Source: a virus
IMG/VR virus record: IMGVR_UViG_3300046616_000463
Location: 1 to 27,067 of that record
Reading direction: 5' to 3' (one strand)
DNA: 27,067 nucleotides
The notes under the pieces are model-generated. The model was not told the DNA's origin, searched no databases, and saw only the letters and a program-made list of their open reading frames with translations. Each line of letters begins with the position of its first letter. Within the stretch, counting starts at the first letter, position 1. Positions 1 to 5,985 of the stretch are shown here, piece after piece. Made by a program: the position numbers and the translations under genes.

Positions 1-123
1 CCTAAAAATAGCTCCGGAGGGACTTTTCCATAGAAGTTTCTTGCCCCGGATGATTCATGGTTGTGGAGAGGCCCGCCTCACGGAGTCTCTTTGCTTCTCA
101 TCGCTTGGTTAAAGTGCTCGTGA

Positions 124-148
124 GGTGGTTCAAATCCATCACGGGACA
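124..148 (+). other. possible tRNA 3' fragment (T-arm-like)
   Basis: A five-base-pair stem (124-128 with 136-140, one G-T wobble) encloses the seven-base loop TTCAAAT, which is the T-arm consensus. It is followed by a seven-base acceptor-like strand at 141-147 and an A. I could not find a convincing 5' acceptor strand (the best, at 43-49, has two mismatches), nor D and anticodon arms. It may be a degenerate tRNA or a tRNA with an insertion, like the element immediately downstream. Confidence 0.3.
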
Positions 149-152
149 CTAT

Positions 153-265
153 GGGCTGGTAGCTCAGATTGGTCGAGCACCGGTTAGTAACAGAGAACCG
201 TCTTGATGGTCATGGCCGTTCCTGCTAGGACCGGAGGTACGCGGGTTCAAATCCCGCCCAGCCCT
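153..265 (+). tRNA. tRNA-like gene with ~38-nt insertion in the anticodon loop
   Basis: The outer parts match a class I tRNA perfectly: a 7-bp acceptor stem (153-159 with 258-264), TA, a 4-bp D stem GCTC/GAGC with GG in the loop, A26, a 5-bp anticodon stem CCGGT (180-184) with ACCGG (230-234), a short variable loop AGGTAC, a 5-bp T stem around TTCAAAT, and discriminator T265. No CCA is encoded. Between the two anticodon-stem strands lie 45 bases instead of 7. Reading the first seven as the loop would give anticodon GTA (Tyr) but with A instead of the near-universal U33, so the amino acid is not assigned. An alternative stem CGGTT/AACCG (181-185/196-200) would give a 10-base loop and a 40-base variable region, which is less tRNA-like. 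It could be a pseudo-tRNA or an interrupted tRNA. Confidence 0.6.
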
Positions 266-279
266 CGCAAGTCATGTCG

Positions 280-336
280 TTAGATACCGTAACGCTGAAA
301 ACACGGCTTGGCTTGTTTTGCCTTATGATCATGAAA
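280..336 (+). repeat. 57-bp intergenic repeat, copy A
   Basis: This segment matches 1672-1728 at 51 of 57 positions by eye. Each copy lies just upstream of a gene for a putative exported lipoprotein. It contains an inverted repeat, AAAACA (298-303) with TGTTTT (314-319), separated by ten bases. TATGAT at 324-329 resembles a -10 box, but there is no matching -35 box at 17 bp, so I do not call a promoter. It could be an operator, a leader structure or a recombination boundary. Confidence 0.6.
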
Positions 337-344
337 GGATCTCA

Positions 345-1337
345 GTGAGAGCCAAGATCGTCGCTGCGTTCGCATCCGCAGTCCTCATCGCTGCTGGGTG
401 TTCCGTGGCCAACGCTCCCGCCATCGCCCTGGCTTCCAGCGATGTCGTCATCGGCAAGCCCCCGGTCGCCACCGCAACGAAGAACCTGCACAATGCGAAG
501 CCCGTCAAGACCGCGTCGAAGGGCGCTCCGCCGGCAACTGGCGGGTTCCACGTGCTGACCACCTGCACGAGCGGTCCGTGTTTCAACTACGCGCAGGGTT
601 ATCAGAACTTTACGTCGAACTACCCGACCACGGTGCAGGCGAACACTCTGATCGCCAACCCGTATCTGGACACCACCAAGGACGCGCACTCCTTGATGGA
701 GATCGCCATCACTCATCACGAGCCTAGCGGTCTCATGTCCACCATCGAGCTGATCGTCACCAAGGATCCGCTGGTGTGCGGGCAGAGCACTTCTCCGTGC
801 TTGACCGTCTTCTCCTGGATCAACGGTGTTCCTCAGGGTTACGGTACCGGGTTCGTGAACTACACGGGTTCGGGGGCTTCGGTCCACCACCCCGGCGACT
901 CGATGTCGACCTACGTGGGCGCCGCCCACGTTCTGGGTTGGCAGCTGGACACCCCGTCCAACACCGTGTGGGCGTACGAGGATGGCGGATGGATCGGCGA
1001 GTACCCGCTGAGCAACTGGACTACCGGCGGCTACAGCATGTCCACGTGGGATCAGGTTCAGACCTTCGGCGAGGTGGCTTCGAAGCAGACCGTGGGCGAC
1101 GATCACCCGTGTTCGGACATGGGCACCGGAGATCTGGCGACCACTTCCGTGGGTGCGTACTTCTCGGCGATCGCCTACAACGCCGCGGCCGGCACTGGAA
1201 ACATGACGTGGAACGTGGTGCCGTCCGGTATCAACGGTGCCTACAACATCGCGCCGATCAGTGCTCGAACGGCGCGACTCGGCGGAACGGGATGGACCAA
1301 CACCGACGGAATTCCAGGCAACAAGGGATCCTGCTAA
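345..1337 (+). CDS. neprosin-like glutamic peptidase, putative exported lipoprotein
   Basis: A 330-residue protein. GTG 345 is chosen because GAAAGGA lies just upstream at 333-339; the in-frame TTG at 318 lacks a comparable site. The N-terminus (MRAKIV, then a hydrophobic stretch ending AAGC at Cys19) looks like a signal peptide with an imperfect lipobox (Ala rather than Leu at -3). The body resembles the neprosin (DUF239) fold: a STIELIVTKDP strand with Glu135, a LTVFSWINGVP segment followed by GFV, a GWIGEYP segment, FGEV with Glu243 (the family's GGEV site), and CSDMGTG near the end. Neprosins are secreted prolyl endopeptidases that use two glutamates; Glu135 and Glu243 are my candidates. 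Several cysteines suit an exported protein. Codons are strongly GC-ending, suggesting high expression. Whether it is in the virion or on the infected cell surface is unknown. Confidence 0.65.
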   Translation: MRAKIVAAFASAVLIAAGCSVANAPAIALASSDVVIGKPPVATATKNLHNAKPVKTASKGAPPATGGFHVLTTCTSGPCFNYAQGYQNFTSNYPTTVQANTLIANPYLDTTKDAHSLMEIAITHHEPSGLMSTIELIVTKDPLVCGQSTSPCLTVFSWINGVPQGYGTGFVNYTGSGASVHHPGDSMSTYVGAAHVLGWQLDTPSNTVWAYEDGGWIGEYPLSNWTTGGYSMSTWDQVQTFGEVASKQTVGDDHPCSDMGTGDLATTSVGAYFSAIAYNAAAGTGNMTWNVVPSGINGAYNIAPISARTARLGGTGWTNTDGIPGNKGSC

Positions 1338-1385
1338 CCACGGCGGTTGCCTGAAAGCACCGTCGACATCGAAGGGAACAACAGT

Positions 1386-1610
1386 ATGTCGAACTCTGTA
1401 CCGATCAAGGCGGTGCTTGCCGCCGGCTCCACCGGCAGTGCGAACCAGACTCCGCTGTCGCTGGCTCTGGTCAACTCCGACGGCACCGCTGCCTACACCA
1501 TCAAGAAGCAGGCCGCTCAGGTCGACAGCACCGCCACCGACGTCGCGGGTCTCAAGACGGACTTCAACGCTCTCCTCGCGAAGCTCCGTCTCGCCGGCGT
1601 CATTTCCTGA
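1386..1610 (+). CDS. small head-fibre-like coiled-coil protein
   Basis: A 74-residue protein starting at ATG 1386 with AGGGA at 1373-1377, eight bases upstream. It has no signal peptide. The N-terminal part (VPIKAVLAAGSTGSANQTP) is followed by a beta-like stretch, and the C-terminus (DVAGLKTDFNALLAKLRLAG) is a short amphipathic, probably trimeric, coiled coil. This shape is common in small phage 'head fibre' or decoration proteins found near structural genes. Codons are GC-ending like those of the capsid gene, consistent with an abundant product. The family assignment rests on the coiled-coil ending and context only. Confidence 0.5.
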   Translation: MSNSVPIKAVLAAGSTGSANQTPLSLALVNSDGTAAYTIKKQAAQVDSTATDVAGLKTDFNALLAKLRLAGVIS

Positions 1611-1613
1611 ACG

Positions 1614-1658
1614 GTGATGGCACGGTCTTGCAAACGAGGGGTAAGGCCGTGCCATCAC
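1614..1658 (+). terminator. strong hairpin, probable terminator
   Basis: A perfect 12-bp inverted repeat (1614-1625 with 1647-1658) starts four bases after the stop codon of the upstream gene. The 21-base loop could pair further (CTT with AAG). The following bases are pyrimidine-rich but interrupted (CCTCCTTGGTTTT), so a classical Rho-independent terminator is likely but not certain; an RNA-stability structure is the alternative. Confidence 0.5.
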
Positions 1659-1671
1659 TCCCTCCTTGGTT

Positions 1672-1728
1672 TTAGATACCGTATCGGCGAAAACACGGCG
1701 TGGCTTGTTTTGCCTGATGATCTTGAAA
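1672..1728 (+). repeat. 57-bp intergenic repeat, copy B
   Basis: Near-identical to 280-336 (six differences by eye). Here the inverted repeat is longer: GGC plus AAAACA (1686-1688, 1690-1695) pairs with TGTTTTGCC (1706-1714) with one bulged G and a ten-base loop. It lies 12 bases upstream of the start of the 69-residue lipoprotein gene. Confidence 0.6.
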
Positions 1729-1740
1729 AAGTAAAACAAC

Positions 1741-1950
1741 GTGAAGCGATTCATCGTGTTATCATTGATCGTTTCTCTGCCGATGTTGTCCGCTCAAGGA
1801 TGTCAGCAGGAAAAGGTCTGCAAACCGTACGCCGTTCGTCATGACTCATATCAACCCGATCGTTGGTGGTTGTGTAACAGCGACGGCACCAAGGAAAAGC
1901 CCGTTCAGGGCCCTATGCCCGGCGTCAACCCACCCCCAGTCAAGACCTAA
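1741..1950 (+). CDS. small putative lipoprotein
   Basis: A 69-residue ORF with GTG start and only a weak purine-rich stretch upstream. The N-terminus MKRFIVLSLIVSLPMLSAQGC has a positive n-region, a hydrophobic core and a Cys at 21, like a lipoprotein signal, although Gln at -2 is unusual. Cys27 and Cys45 could pair. The mature part is proline-rich and ends PPPVKT. No family recognised. Small phage lipoproteins in other systems act in superinfection exclusion, which would be a guess here. The shared upstream repeat suggests co-regulation with the neprosin-like gene. Confidence 0.5.
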   Translation: MKRFIVLSLIVSLPMLSAQGCQQEKVCKPYAVRHDSYQPDRWWLCNSDGTKEKPVQGPMPGVNPPPVKT

Positions 1951-2011
1951 CCCCCTCTTCCCCGCGCCCCCATCACCCCGATCAAAACTCAACGAGAAAG
2001 GAGTTGAAACG

Positions 2012-2362
2012 ATGCCGCGACGAAGGGAAACTACCTCCAGTGATTCTATAAGTCGACGCAGACCCGGAGCAACTCCTGAGTCTCGAGAAAGTCAAATGAT
2101 CGAGTTGGCTGATCAGCTTGCCGAGAGGCAGCTTCGAGAAGGAACTGCGTCAGCTCAAGTCATCACGCACTATTTGAAGCTCGGTTCTTCTCGAGAGCGC
2201 CTTGAGCAAGAGAAGTTGGTTCTTGAGACTAAGCTGGTCGAGGCGAAGACTGAGGCCATTGCCAATCAAGCCAAGTCCGAAGAACTCTTCGCCGAAGCCA
2301 TCAAGGCTATGCGAGCGTATCAGGGTGGCATTGAACCAATCGATGAAGGCGAATTGGAATGA
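2012..2362 (+). CDS. probable small terminase / packaging-associated protein
   Basis: A 116-residue protein with AAAGGAG at 1997-2003 before ATG 2012. The N-terminus is basic (MPRRRE, SRRRPGATPESRE). Residues 27-55 (MIELADQLAERQLREGTASAQVITHYLKLG) form a helix-turn-helix-like segment, and residues 60-100 are a charged coiled coil rich in E, K and A. I recognise this as a conserved phage family typically encoded directly before an HNH nuclease, as here (4-nt ATGA overlap). Its size and DNA-binding-then-coiled-coil plan fit a small terminase subunit, the DNA-recognition partner of the large terminase at 9000. That role is inferred; no other small-terminase candidate is visible in the window. 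Confidence 0.5.
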   Translation: MPRRRETTSSDSISRRRPGATPESRESQMIELADQLAERQLREGTASAQVITHYLKLGSSRERLEQEKLVLETKLVEAKTEAIANQAKSEELFAEAIKAMRAYQGGIEPIDEGELE

Positions 2363-2766
2363 TCAAAACCTATCGCGATCTTCGTCGTTTGGAAACTTTC
2401 GAGGAGAGATACGAATATCTCAGACTTGGAGGTTTTGTCGGTGCTGACACGTTCGGTTTCGATCGTTACCTGAATCAGGAGTTCTACAAATCGGTTCTGT
2501 GGCGTCGGGCTCGCGATTACGTCATCGCTCGAGACTATGGATGCGATCTCGGTATCGAAGGTCGTGAGATCTACGATCGAGTATACGTCCACCATATGAA
2601 TCCGATGACTCCGGAAGACATCAAGCATTCAAATCTTGATATCGTCGATCCTGAGTTCTTGATCTGCGTCACGCATAATACTCATAATGCCATCCACTAC
2701 GGAGATGCTGATCGACTTGCGAAAGGTCCGATCGAGCGTCGACCCGGAGATACCAAACTCTGGTAG
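2359..2766 (+). CDS. HNH endonuclease
   Basis: A 135-residue protein starting at an ATGA overlap with the upstream gene. The N-terminal half (YRDLRRLETFEERYEYLRLGG, then FGFDRYLNQEFYKSVLWRR) is a helical region typical of this phage subfamily. The HNH core is seen as VHHMNP (His78, His79, Asn81) followed by CVTHNTHNAIHYG (His106, Asn107, His109, Asn110, His113). No CxxC zinc pair is seen. HNH nucleases near packaging genes assist terminase cleavage in several phages of the HK97 type. The coupling to the probable small terminase supports such a role here over a homing function. Confidence 0.8.
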   Translation: MIKTYRDLRRLETFEERYEYLRLGGFVGADTFGFDRYLNQEFYKSVLWRRARDYVIARDYGCDLGIEGREIYDRVYVHHMNPMTPEDIKHSNLDIVDPEFLICVTHNTHNAIHYGDADRLAKGPIERRPGDTKLW

Positions 2767-2781
2767 AGAAGGAACCCTCGC

Positions 2782-3111
2782 ATGACGAACCGTTTGATTT
2801 CTTTGACTGTCGGTACCGAAGGAGCGGAAGAGTGGTTCCGCGCTTTCCAGGATCTTTCGGAACTCGCGAACAACCTGGGAACCGTACACCACTACGTCAG
2901 CGTCTCGTCGAGTGCTGTCGGTAATGAGGAATCGGATCCCATCGATGACGACGTCTACCACGACGACAACACGATGGTCAAGGTTCGTGAAGCTCTGGTT
3001 TCAACGCTCAGTCGCCTAGGTGCTGGAACGCATGTCTCGAGCGATGACATCGCCGGAGCTGTCATCCTCGAACTGCAGAATGCAGGAATTCTGTTCCGTG
3101 AGCGTCGATGA
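2782..3111 (+). CDS. hypothetical protein with C-terminal GILFRE module
   Basis: A 109-residue protein; ATG 2782 has GAAGGA at 2769-2774. The middle is acidic (DPIDDDVYHDDN). Residues about 60-109 (DDNTMVKVREAL through AGILFRERR) align with the protein at 3532-3795 (DEDTLFKVYDAL through RGILFREKV), so the two genes share a small helical module. Its stop overlaps the dCMP deaminase start by four bases. No function recognised; the helical module with a conserved ending could be a nucleic-acid-binding or protein-docking unit. Confidence 0.65.
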   Translation: MTNRLISLTVGTEGAEEWFRAFQDLSELANNLGTVHHYVSVSSSAVGNEESDPIDDDVYHDDNTMVKVREALVSTLSRLGAGTHVSSDDIAGAVILELQNAGILFRERR

Positions 3112-3515
3112 CTGACGTTCGCCCCACGTGGGTAGAGTACTACCTGGGCATTGCCGAAGCTGTTTCTCGTCGAGCCGATTGCACACGCCGCAAGGTCGGA
3201 GCAATCATCGTCAAACGTCAACGGATCATATCCACGGGATACAACGGCGCTCCGGCGGGTAGACCTGGTTGCTTGACGTCGGGAGCATGCCCTCGTGGGA
3301 AGCTAACGCACACCGATGTTGCGCCAGGATCCAGTTATGACACGGGAAGCGGCGCCTGCATCGCAGTCCACGCAGAGCAAAATGCAATTCTCCGTGCCGG
3401 CGTTGAGTGTATTGACGCCGCGATGTACGTGACTCATGTTCCGTGCGATGGATGTTCTCGACTCATCGAGGGCTCCGGCATCATTCACGTAATTTTCCCC
3501 GGTGGAATTTCTTAA
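3108..3515 (+). CDS. deoxycytidylate (dCMP) deaminase
   Basis: A 135-residue zinc-dependent cytidine-deaminase-fold enzyme converting dCMP to dUMP, the precursor of dTMP, in the cytoplasm. The signature HAE (His88, Glu90) in VHAEQNAILRAG and the second motif PCDGC (Cys113, Cys116) supply the three zinc ligands and the catalytic Glu. The N-terminal TRRKVGAIIVKRQRIISTGYNG and GCLTSGACPRGK loop match the phage dCMP deaminase subfamily. Length is at the short end for phage enzymes. It overlaps the upstream gene by ATGA and sits between two GILFRE-module genes, so it is probably translated as part of that set. Allosteric regulation by dCTP/dTTP is known for the family but cannot be judged here. 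Confidence 0.92.
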   Translation: MTDVRPTWVEYYLGIAEAVSRRADCTRRKVGAIIVKRQRIISTGYNGAPAGRPGCLTSGACPRGKLTHTDVAPGSSYDTGSGACIAVHAEQNAILRAGVECIDAAMYVTHVPCDGCSRLIEGSGIIHVIFPGGIS

Positions 3516-3531
3516 AAGAGGAGCACGTTCG

Positions 3532-3795
3532 ATGGTTTTCAGCCACCCGGTTCCGGGGGCTCAGGAGCACTACGACGAGGACACCCTCTTCAAGGTCTAC
3601 GACGCACTGCGTGAAGACGGAGGGTTGACCGAAAAGCAAACTCGCGCGTGTATCAACGCGATGCGCGCTCGAGGTATTCTTTTCCGCGAAAAGGTCCATC
3701 CTGTTCCCCCCGGAGGCCTCGTGACTCGCGGAGCCGATCAGGAGGGAAACAACAGTGTCCGATCTTTCGATCCCGATCGTGAGCCGGTCTCGTGA
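3532..3795 (+). CDS. hypothetical protein with GILFRE module
   Basis: An 87-residue protein. ATG 3532 is preferred over the in-frame ATG 3502 because AAGAGGAG lies at 3516-3523 with normal spacing and it avoids overlapping the deaminase. Residues 14-52 (YDEDTLFKVYDAL, LTEKQTRACINAM, RGILFREKV) are related to the C-terminal half of the protein at 2782-3111. The remainder is proline/glycine-rich and looks disordered. Its stop overlaps the next start as GTGA. Function unknown. Confidence 0.6.
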   Translation: MVFSHPVPGAQEHYDEDTLFKVYDALREDGGLTEKQTRACINAMRARGILFREKVHPVPPGGLVTRGADQEGNNSVRSFDPDREPVS

Positions 3796-4067
3796 AGGCG
3801 GAAAGTTTTCCGGATCGAGCAAAAGAGCTCGTCTACGAGCACGTCAAGCGGCGGCTCGAACCAACCGATCAACACGTGACATTCGGCATCGACGAGGTCT
3901 ACGTGGTCTTCTTCACATACGTCCTGGGGTCGTGGAAAGCGTTTCTGAGTACGACTCTCCCGGACGGGATGTACTACGAAGTCATCCACAACTCGATGAA
4001 GAAGGAGACCTACATCTGCTCCTACAAACAGTGGGAGCATATGACCGTGCCGGACGCCAGCGACTGA
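3792..4067 (+). CDS. DUF6275-like conserved phage protein
   Basis: A 91-residue protein. GTG 3792 is the only usable start because an in-frame stop lies at 3780-3782; it overlaps the previous stop (GTGA), so initiation is probably coupled. The pattern RAKELVYEHVKRRLEPTD, EVYVVFFTYVLGSWKAFLSTTLPDGMYYEVIHNSMKKETYICSYKQWE matches a small conserved family of phage proteins that I recall as DUF6275. Its biochemical role is not known. It is mixed alpha/beta with no transmembrane segment. Confidence 0.65.
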   Translation: MKAESFPDRAKELVYEHVKRRLEPTDQHVTFGIDEVYVVFFTYVLGSWKAFLSTTLPDGMYYEVIHNSMKKETYICSYKQWEHMTVPDASD

Positions 4068-4075
4068 TAGAGCAG

Positions 4076-4159
4076 ATGAGTGGCATCATTGCTGCTTATG
4101 AAGCTCGACTGAACTTCACATCCAAGGCTCGAGAACTGGTGTTCGAGCAAGAGGAGTAA
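4076..4159 (+). CDS. possible 27-residue microprotein or gene remnant
   Basis: A short ATG-to-TAA frame fills the gap between the DUF6275-like gene and the next gene. Its product ends NFTSKARELVFEQEE, similar to SFPDRAKELVYEHV at the start of the DUF6275-like protein, which suggests the remnant of a tandem duplication. It has a poor ribosome-binding site. The same frame is open from GTG 3755, overlapping the DUF6275-like gene out of frame. I cannot tell whether it is translated. Confidence 0.25.
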   Translation: MSGIIAAYEARLNFTSKARELVFEQEE

Positions 4160-4161
4160 TC

Positions 4162-4455
4162 ATGAGGTACGGACCTGAGTCGATTCGACACCTCTTCGGG
4201 TTCCATCCGGGAACAGGCGTGACGGCTCCTCGACACGAGCGAGTTCGTGAGGCGTACATCGCCTTTGGTGACTTCCTGGACGGCGTTCTTCAGGATGGTC
4301 CATCCAAGGATGAAGCCATCAAGCGTCTGAAAGAGTCGGCCATGTGGGCCAATTTCGGCATCTCCGAGCTGGCACCCGTCGAGAAGCAGAAGAACTACCT
4401 TCTGACCATGCCGAATGACCCCAATCCGATTCCTCTGACCAATTTCGATCAGTAA
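4162..4455 (+). CDS. Acb2/Tad1-hairpin-like protein (candidate cyclic-nucleotide sponge)
   Basis: A 97-residue protein; GAGGAG at 4151-4156 precedes ATG 4162. The pattern is IRHLFGFHP (residues 8-16), RHERVREAYIAFGDFL (24-39), then SKDEAIKRLKESAMWANFGIS (48-68). This matches the layout of Acb2 (T4 Vs.4 type) proteins: F-x-[FY]-H-P near the start, H-x-x-[VI]-R opening helix 1, and a charged A-x-x-x-L-x-E-x-x-[MF]-WAN helix forming the helical hairpin also present in Tad1. Those proteins bind cyclic nucleotides and block CBASS or Thoeris signalling. Here the usual KLEE is RLKE and the IAR after WANxx is ISE, so the homologue is divergent. The C-terminal 25 residues are a proline/asparagine tail. 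Family call is from memory of the motif pattern; function is inference. Confidence 0.55.
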   Translation: MRYGPESIRHLFGFHPGTGVTAPRHERVREAYIAFGDFLDGVLQDGPSKDEAIKRLKESAMWANFGISELAPVEKQKNYLLTMPNDPNPIPLTNFDQ

Positions 4456-4512
4456 CACTGATCTCCCCCGTCAAAATGATAGTCCGTAACGAGCGGCATA
4501 AGGAGGATTTCG

Positions 4513-5985
4513 ATGAGTTTCCCGCCTTCGTTGACAACACGAACGGTCCATGGCCGTTTCGTTACGTACCCTGACGGTAAACCCGCCAAGGGAACAGCGC
4601 GAATTGTCCTGGATTCCTACATGCAAGGTCCCACGGATGATGCTTTCGTCGCGCCTTTCGATTTGATGATCCCTTTCGATGCGAATGGTGAGATCACTCT
4701 GATTCTTCCCGCTAACGACGACCCTCAATGGTCGGCGTCTAGCTACCGGATTATCGTTTCGTCAGAGGGTGACAAAGAACCTCTTCGGCGAAGGCTTGTT
4801 GTCCCCTATCAGGGAACGGGTATCGTCGATCTCGCGGACGTGCTCAACGTTCCCGACCCGCCAAAGCCTATGACGTCATTCGTTCTGTTGGCCTCCAAAG
4901 GTGTGGCCGGAGGCGTGGCATCACTGGACAACACAGGAAGAGTCCCCGCAAGTCAGCTACCTTCGAGTAGTGGTGGATCTCTTTCGTGGTTGGATCTGAC
5001 CGACAAACCGTCGACGTTTCCTCCGTCATCGCACACCCATGTCATGTCGGATGTCACCGGTCTCGATTCGGTTCTCTCTTCCAAAGCTGATCTAGTAGGC
5101 GGCGTTCTCCCGACATCACAGCTCCCTGCTCTTGCTGTCGTCGATTTTCTGGGATCTGTTTCTGTCGGACCAGCAATGCTGGCTCTCACGGGACAGAAGG
5201 GCGACTGGTGTATCCGTACGGATCTTGGGCAAGTCTTCGTTATTACCGGTTCAGATCCCACGCAACTGAGCTCCTGGACCGCTATGCCTCTCGGGCCAGT
5301 TCAGGTCCAGTCGGTCAACGGTCAGACGGGAACCGTCGTTCTCGCCAAGGGCGATGTTGGTTTGGGAAACGTCGACAACACCAGCGACGCCAACAAGCCG
5401 GTCAGCACCGCGCAGCAGACCGCCCTGAATCTGAAAGCCAACCTCGCGTCCCCAACGTTTACTGGGACCGTATCCGGCGTCACCGCCGCGATGGTGGGAC
5501 TTGGTAACATCGACAACACGTCTGATGCCAACAAACCAGTGAGTACTGCCCAGCAGACTGCCTTGAACCTTAAGGCGAATCTGGCTAGTCCCACGTTTAC
5601 GGGAACAGTCTCCGGTATTTCCAAGTCGATGGTCGGTTTGGGAAACGTTGACAACACTGCCGACTCTGCGAAGAGTTTCACGGCTTCGCAGATTTCCGAT
5701 TCGACAACGACAGGTCGCTCAGTTGTCACCGCTGCAAATGCTGCGGCAGCGCGATCGGCTATTGGTGCTGGGACATCGGATCTCGCTCTTGGGAGCAGTA
5801 GCACCACGGCACTCGCTGGCGATTCGTTGACGACCCACGTTGCGGCATCTGATCCGCACACTCAGTACGGTCGGATTTTCACGTGGAACGGTTCGGCGTA
5901 CGTGGTCAGTACGACTGCTGACATTTACATTGGTCCCGGCGATCCAGGTTCGATCGACGGTTTGTGGATCGATTCAGACGCATGA
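4513..5985 (+). CDS. tail fibre / minor tail protein with 46-residue repeats
   Basis: A 490-residue protein with AAGGAGGA at 4500-4507. Residues 1-110 form a beta-rich N-terminal domain (VHGRFVTYPDGKPAKGTARIVL), probably the virion anchor. Then follow a linker with LDNTGRVPASQLPSS, HTHVMSDVTGL and SSKADLVGGVLPTSQLP fibre motifs, and a SVNGQTGTVVL segment. Two full and one partial repeats begin VGLGN[VI]DNT at residues 282, 328 and 374, a classic phage fibre repeat. The end carries HVAASDPHTQYGR and IYIGPGDPG near the C-terminus. It is likely a trimeric fibre recognising the host surface. Its stop overlaps the next start (ATGA). Position ahead of the head genes is unusual for a fibre. Confidence 0.8.
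   Translation: MSFPPSLTTRTVHGRFVTYPDGKPAKGTARIVLDSYMQGPTDDAFVAPFDLMIPFDANGEITLILPANDDPQWSASSYRIIVSSEGDKEPLRRRLVVPYQGTGIVDLADVLNVPDPPKPMTSFVLLASKGVAGGVASLDNTGRVPASQLPSSSGGSLSWLDLTDKPSTFPPSSHTHVMSDVTGLDSVLSSKADLVGGVLPTSQLPALAVVDFLGSVSVGPAMLALTGQKGDWCIRTDLGQVFVITGSDPTQLSSWTAMPLGPVQVQSVNGQTGTVVLAKGDVGLGNVDNTSDANKPVSTAQQTALNLKANLASPTFTGTVSGVTAAMVGLGNIDNTSDANKPVSTAQQTALNLKANLASPTFTGTVSGISKSMVGLGNVDNTADSAKSFTASQISDSTTTGRSVVTAANAAAARSAIGAGTSDLALGSSSTTALAGDSLTTHVAASDPHTQYGRIFTWNGSAYVVSTTADIYIGPGDPGSIDGLWIDSDA
5356..5679 (+). repeat. in-frame 46-codon fibre repeats (2 full + 1 partial)
   Basis: Repeat units start at 5356, 5494 and 5632, spaced exactly 138 bp. The first two units are nearly identical as protein (VGLGN[VI]DNTSDANKPVSTAQ onward) but differ at many third codon positions. 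The third shares only its first part (VGLGNVDNT). Confidence 0.85.

Noticed and set aside
324-329. TATGAT as a -10 promoter box in the 57-bp repeat
   Set aside because: No -35 hexamer at 16-18 bp spacing, and the corresponding bases in the second copy (GATGAT) are not conserved.
5964-5981. Earlier start of the fibre-companion gene at 5964
   Set aside because: It lacks a ribosome site and would lengthen the overlap with the fibre gene; ATGA coupling at 5982 is the local norm.
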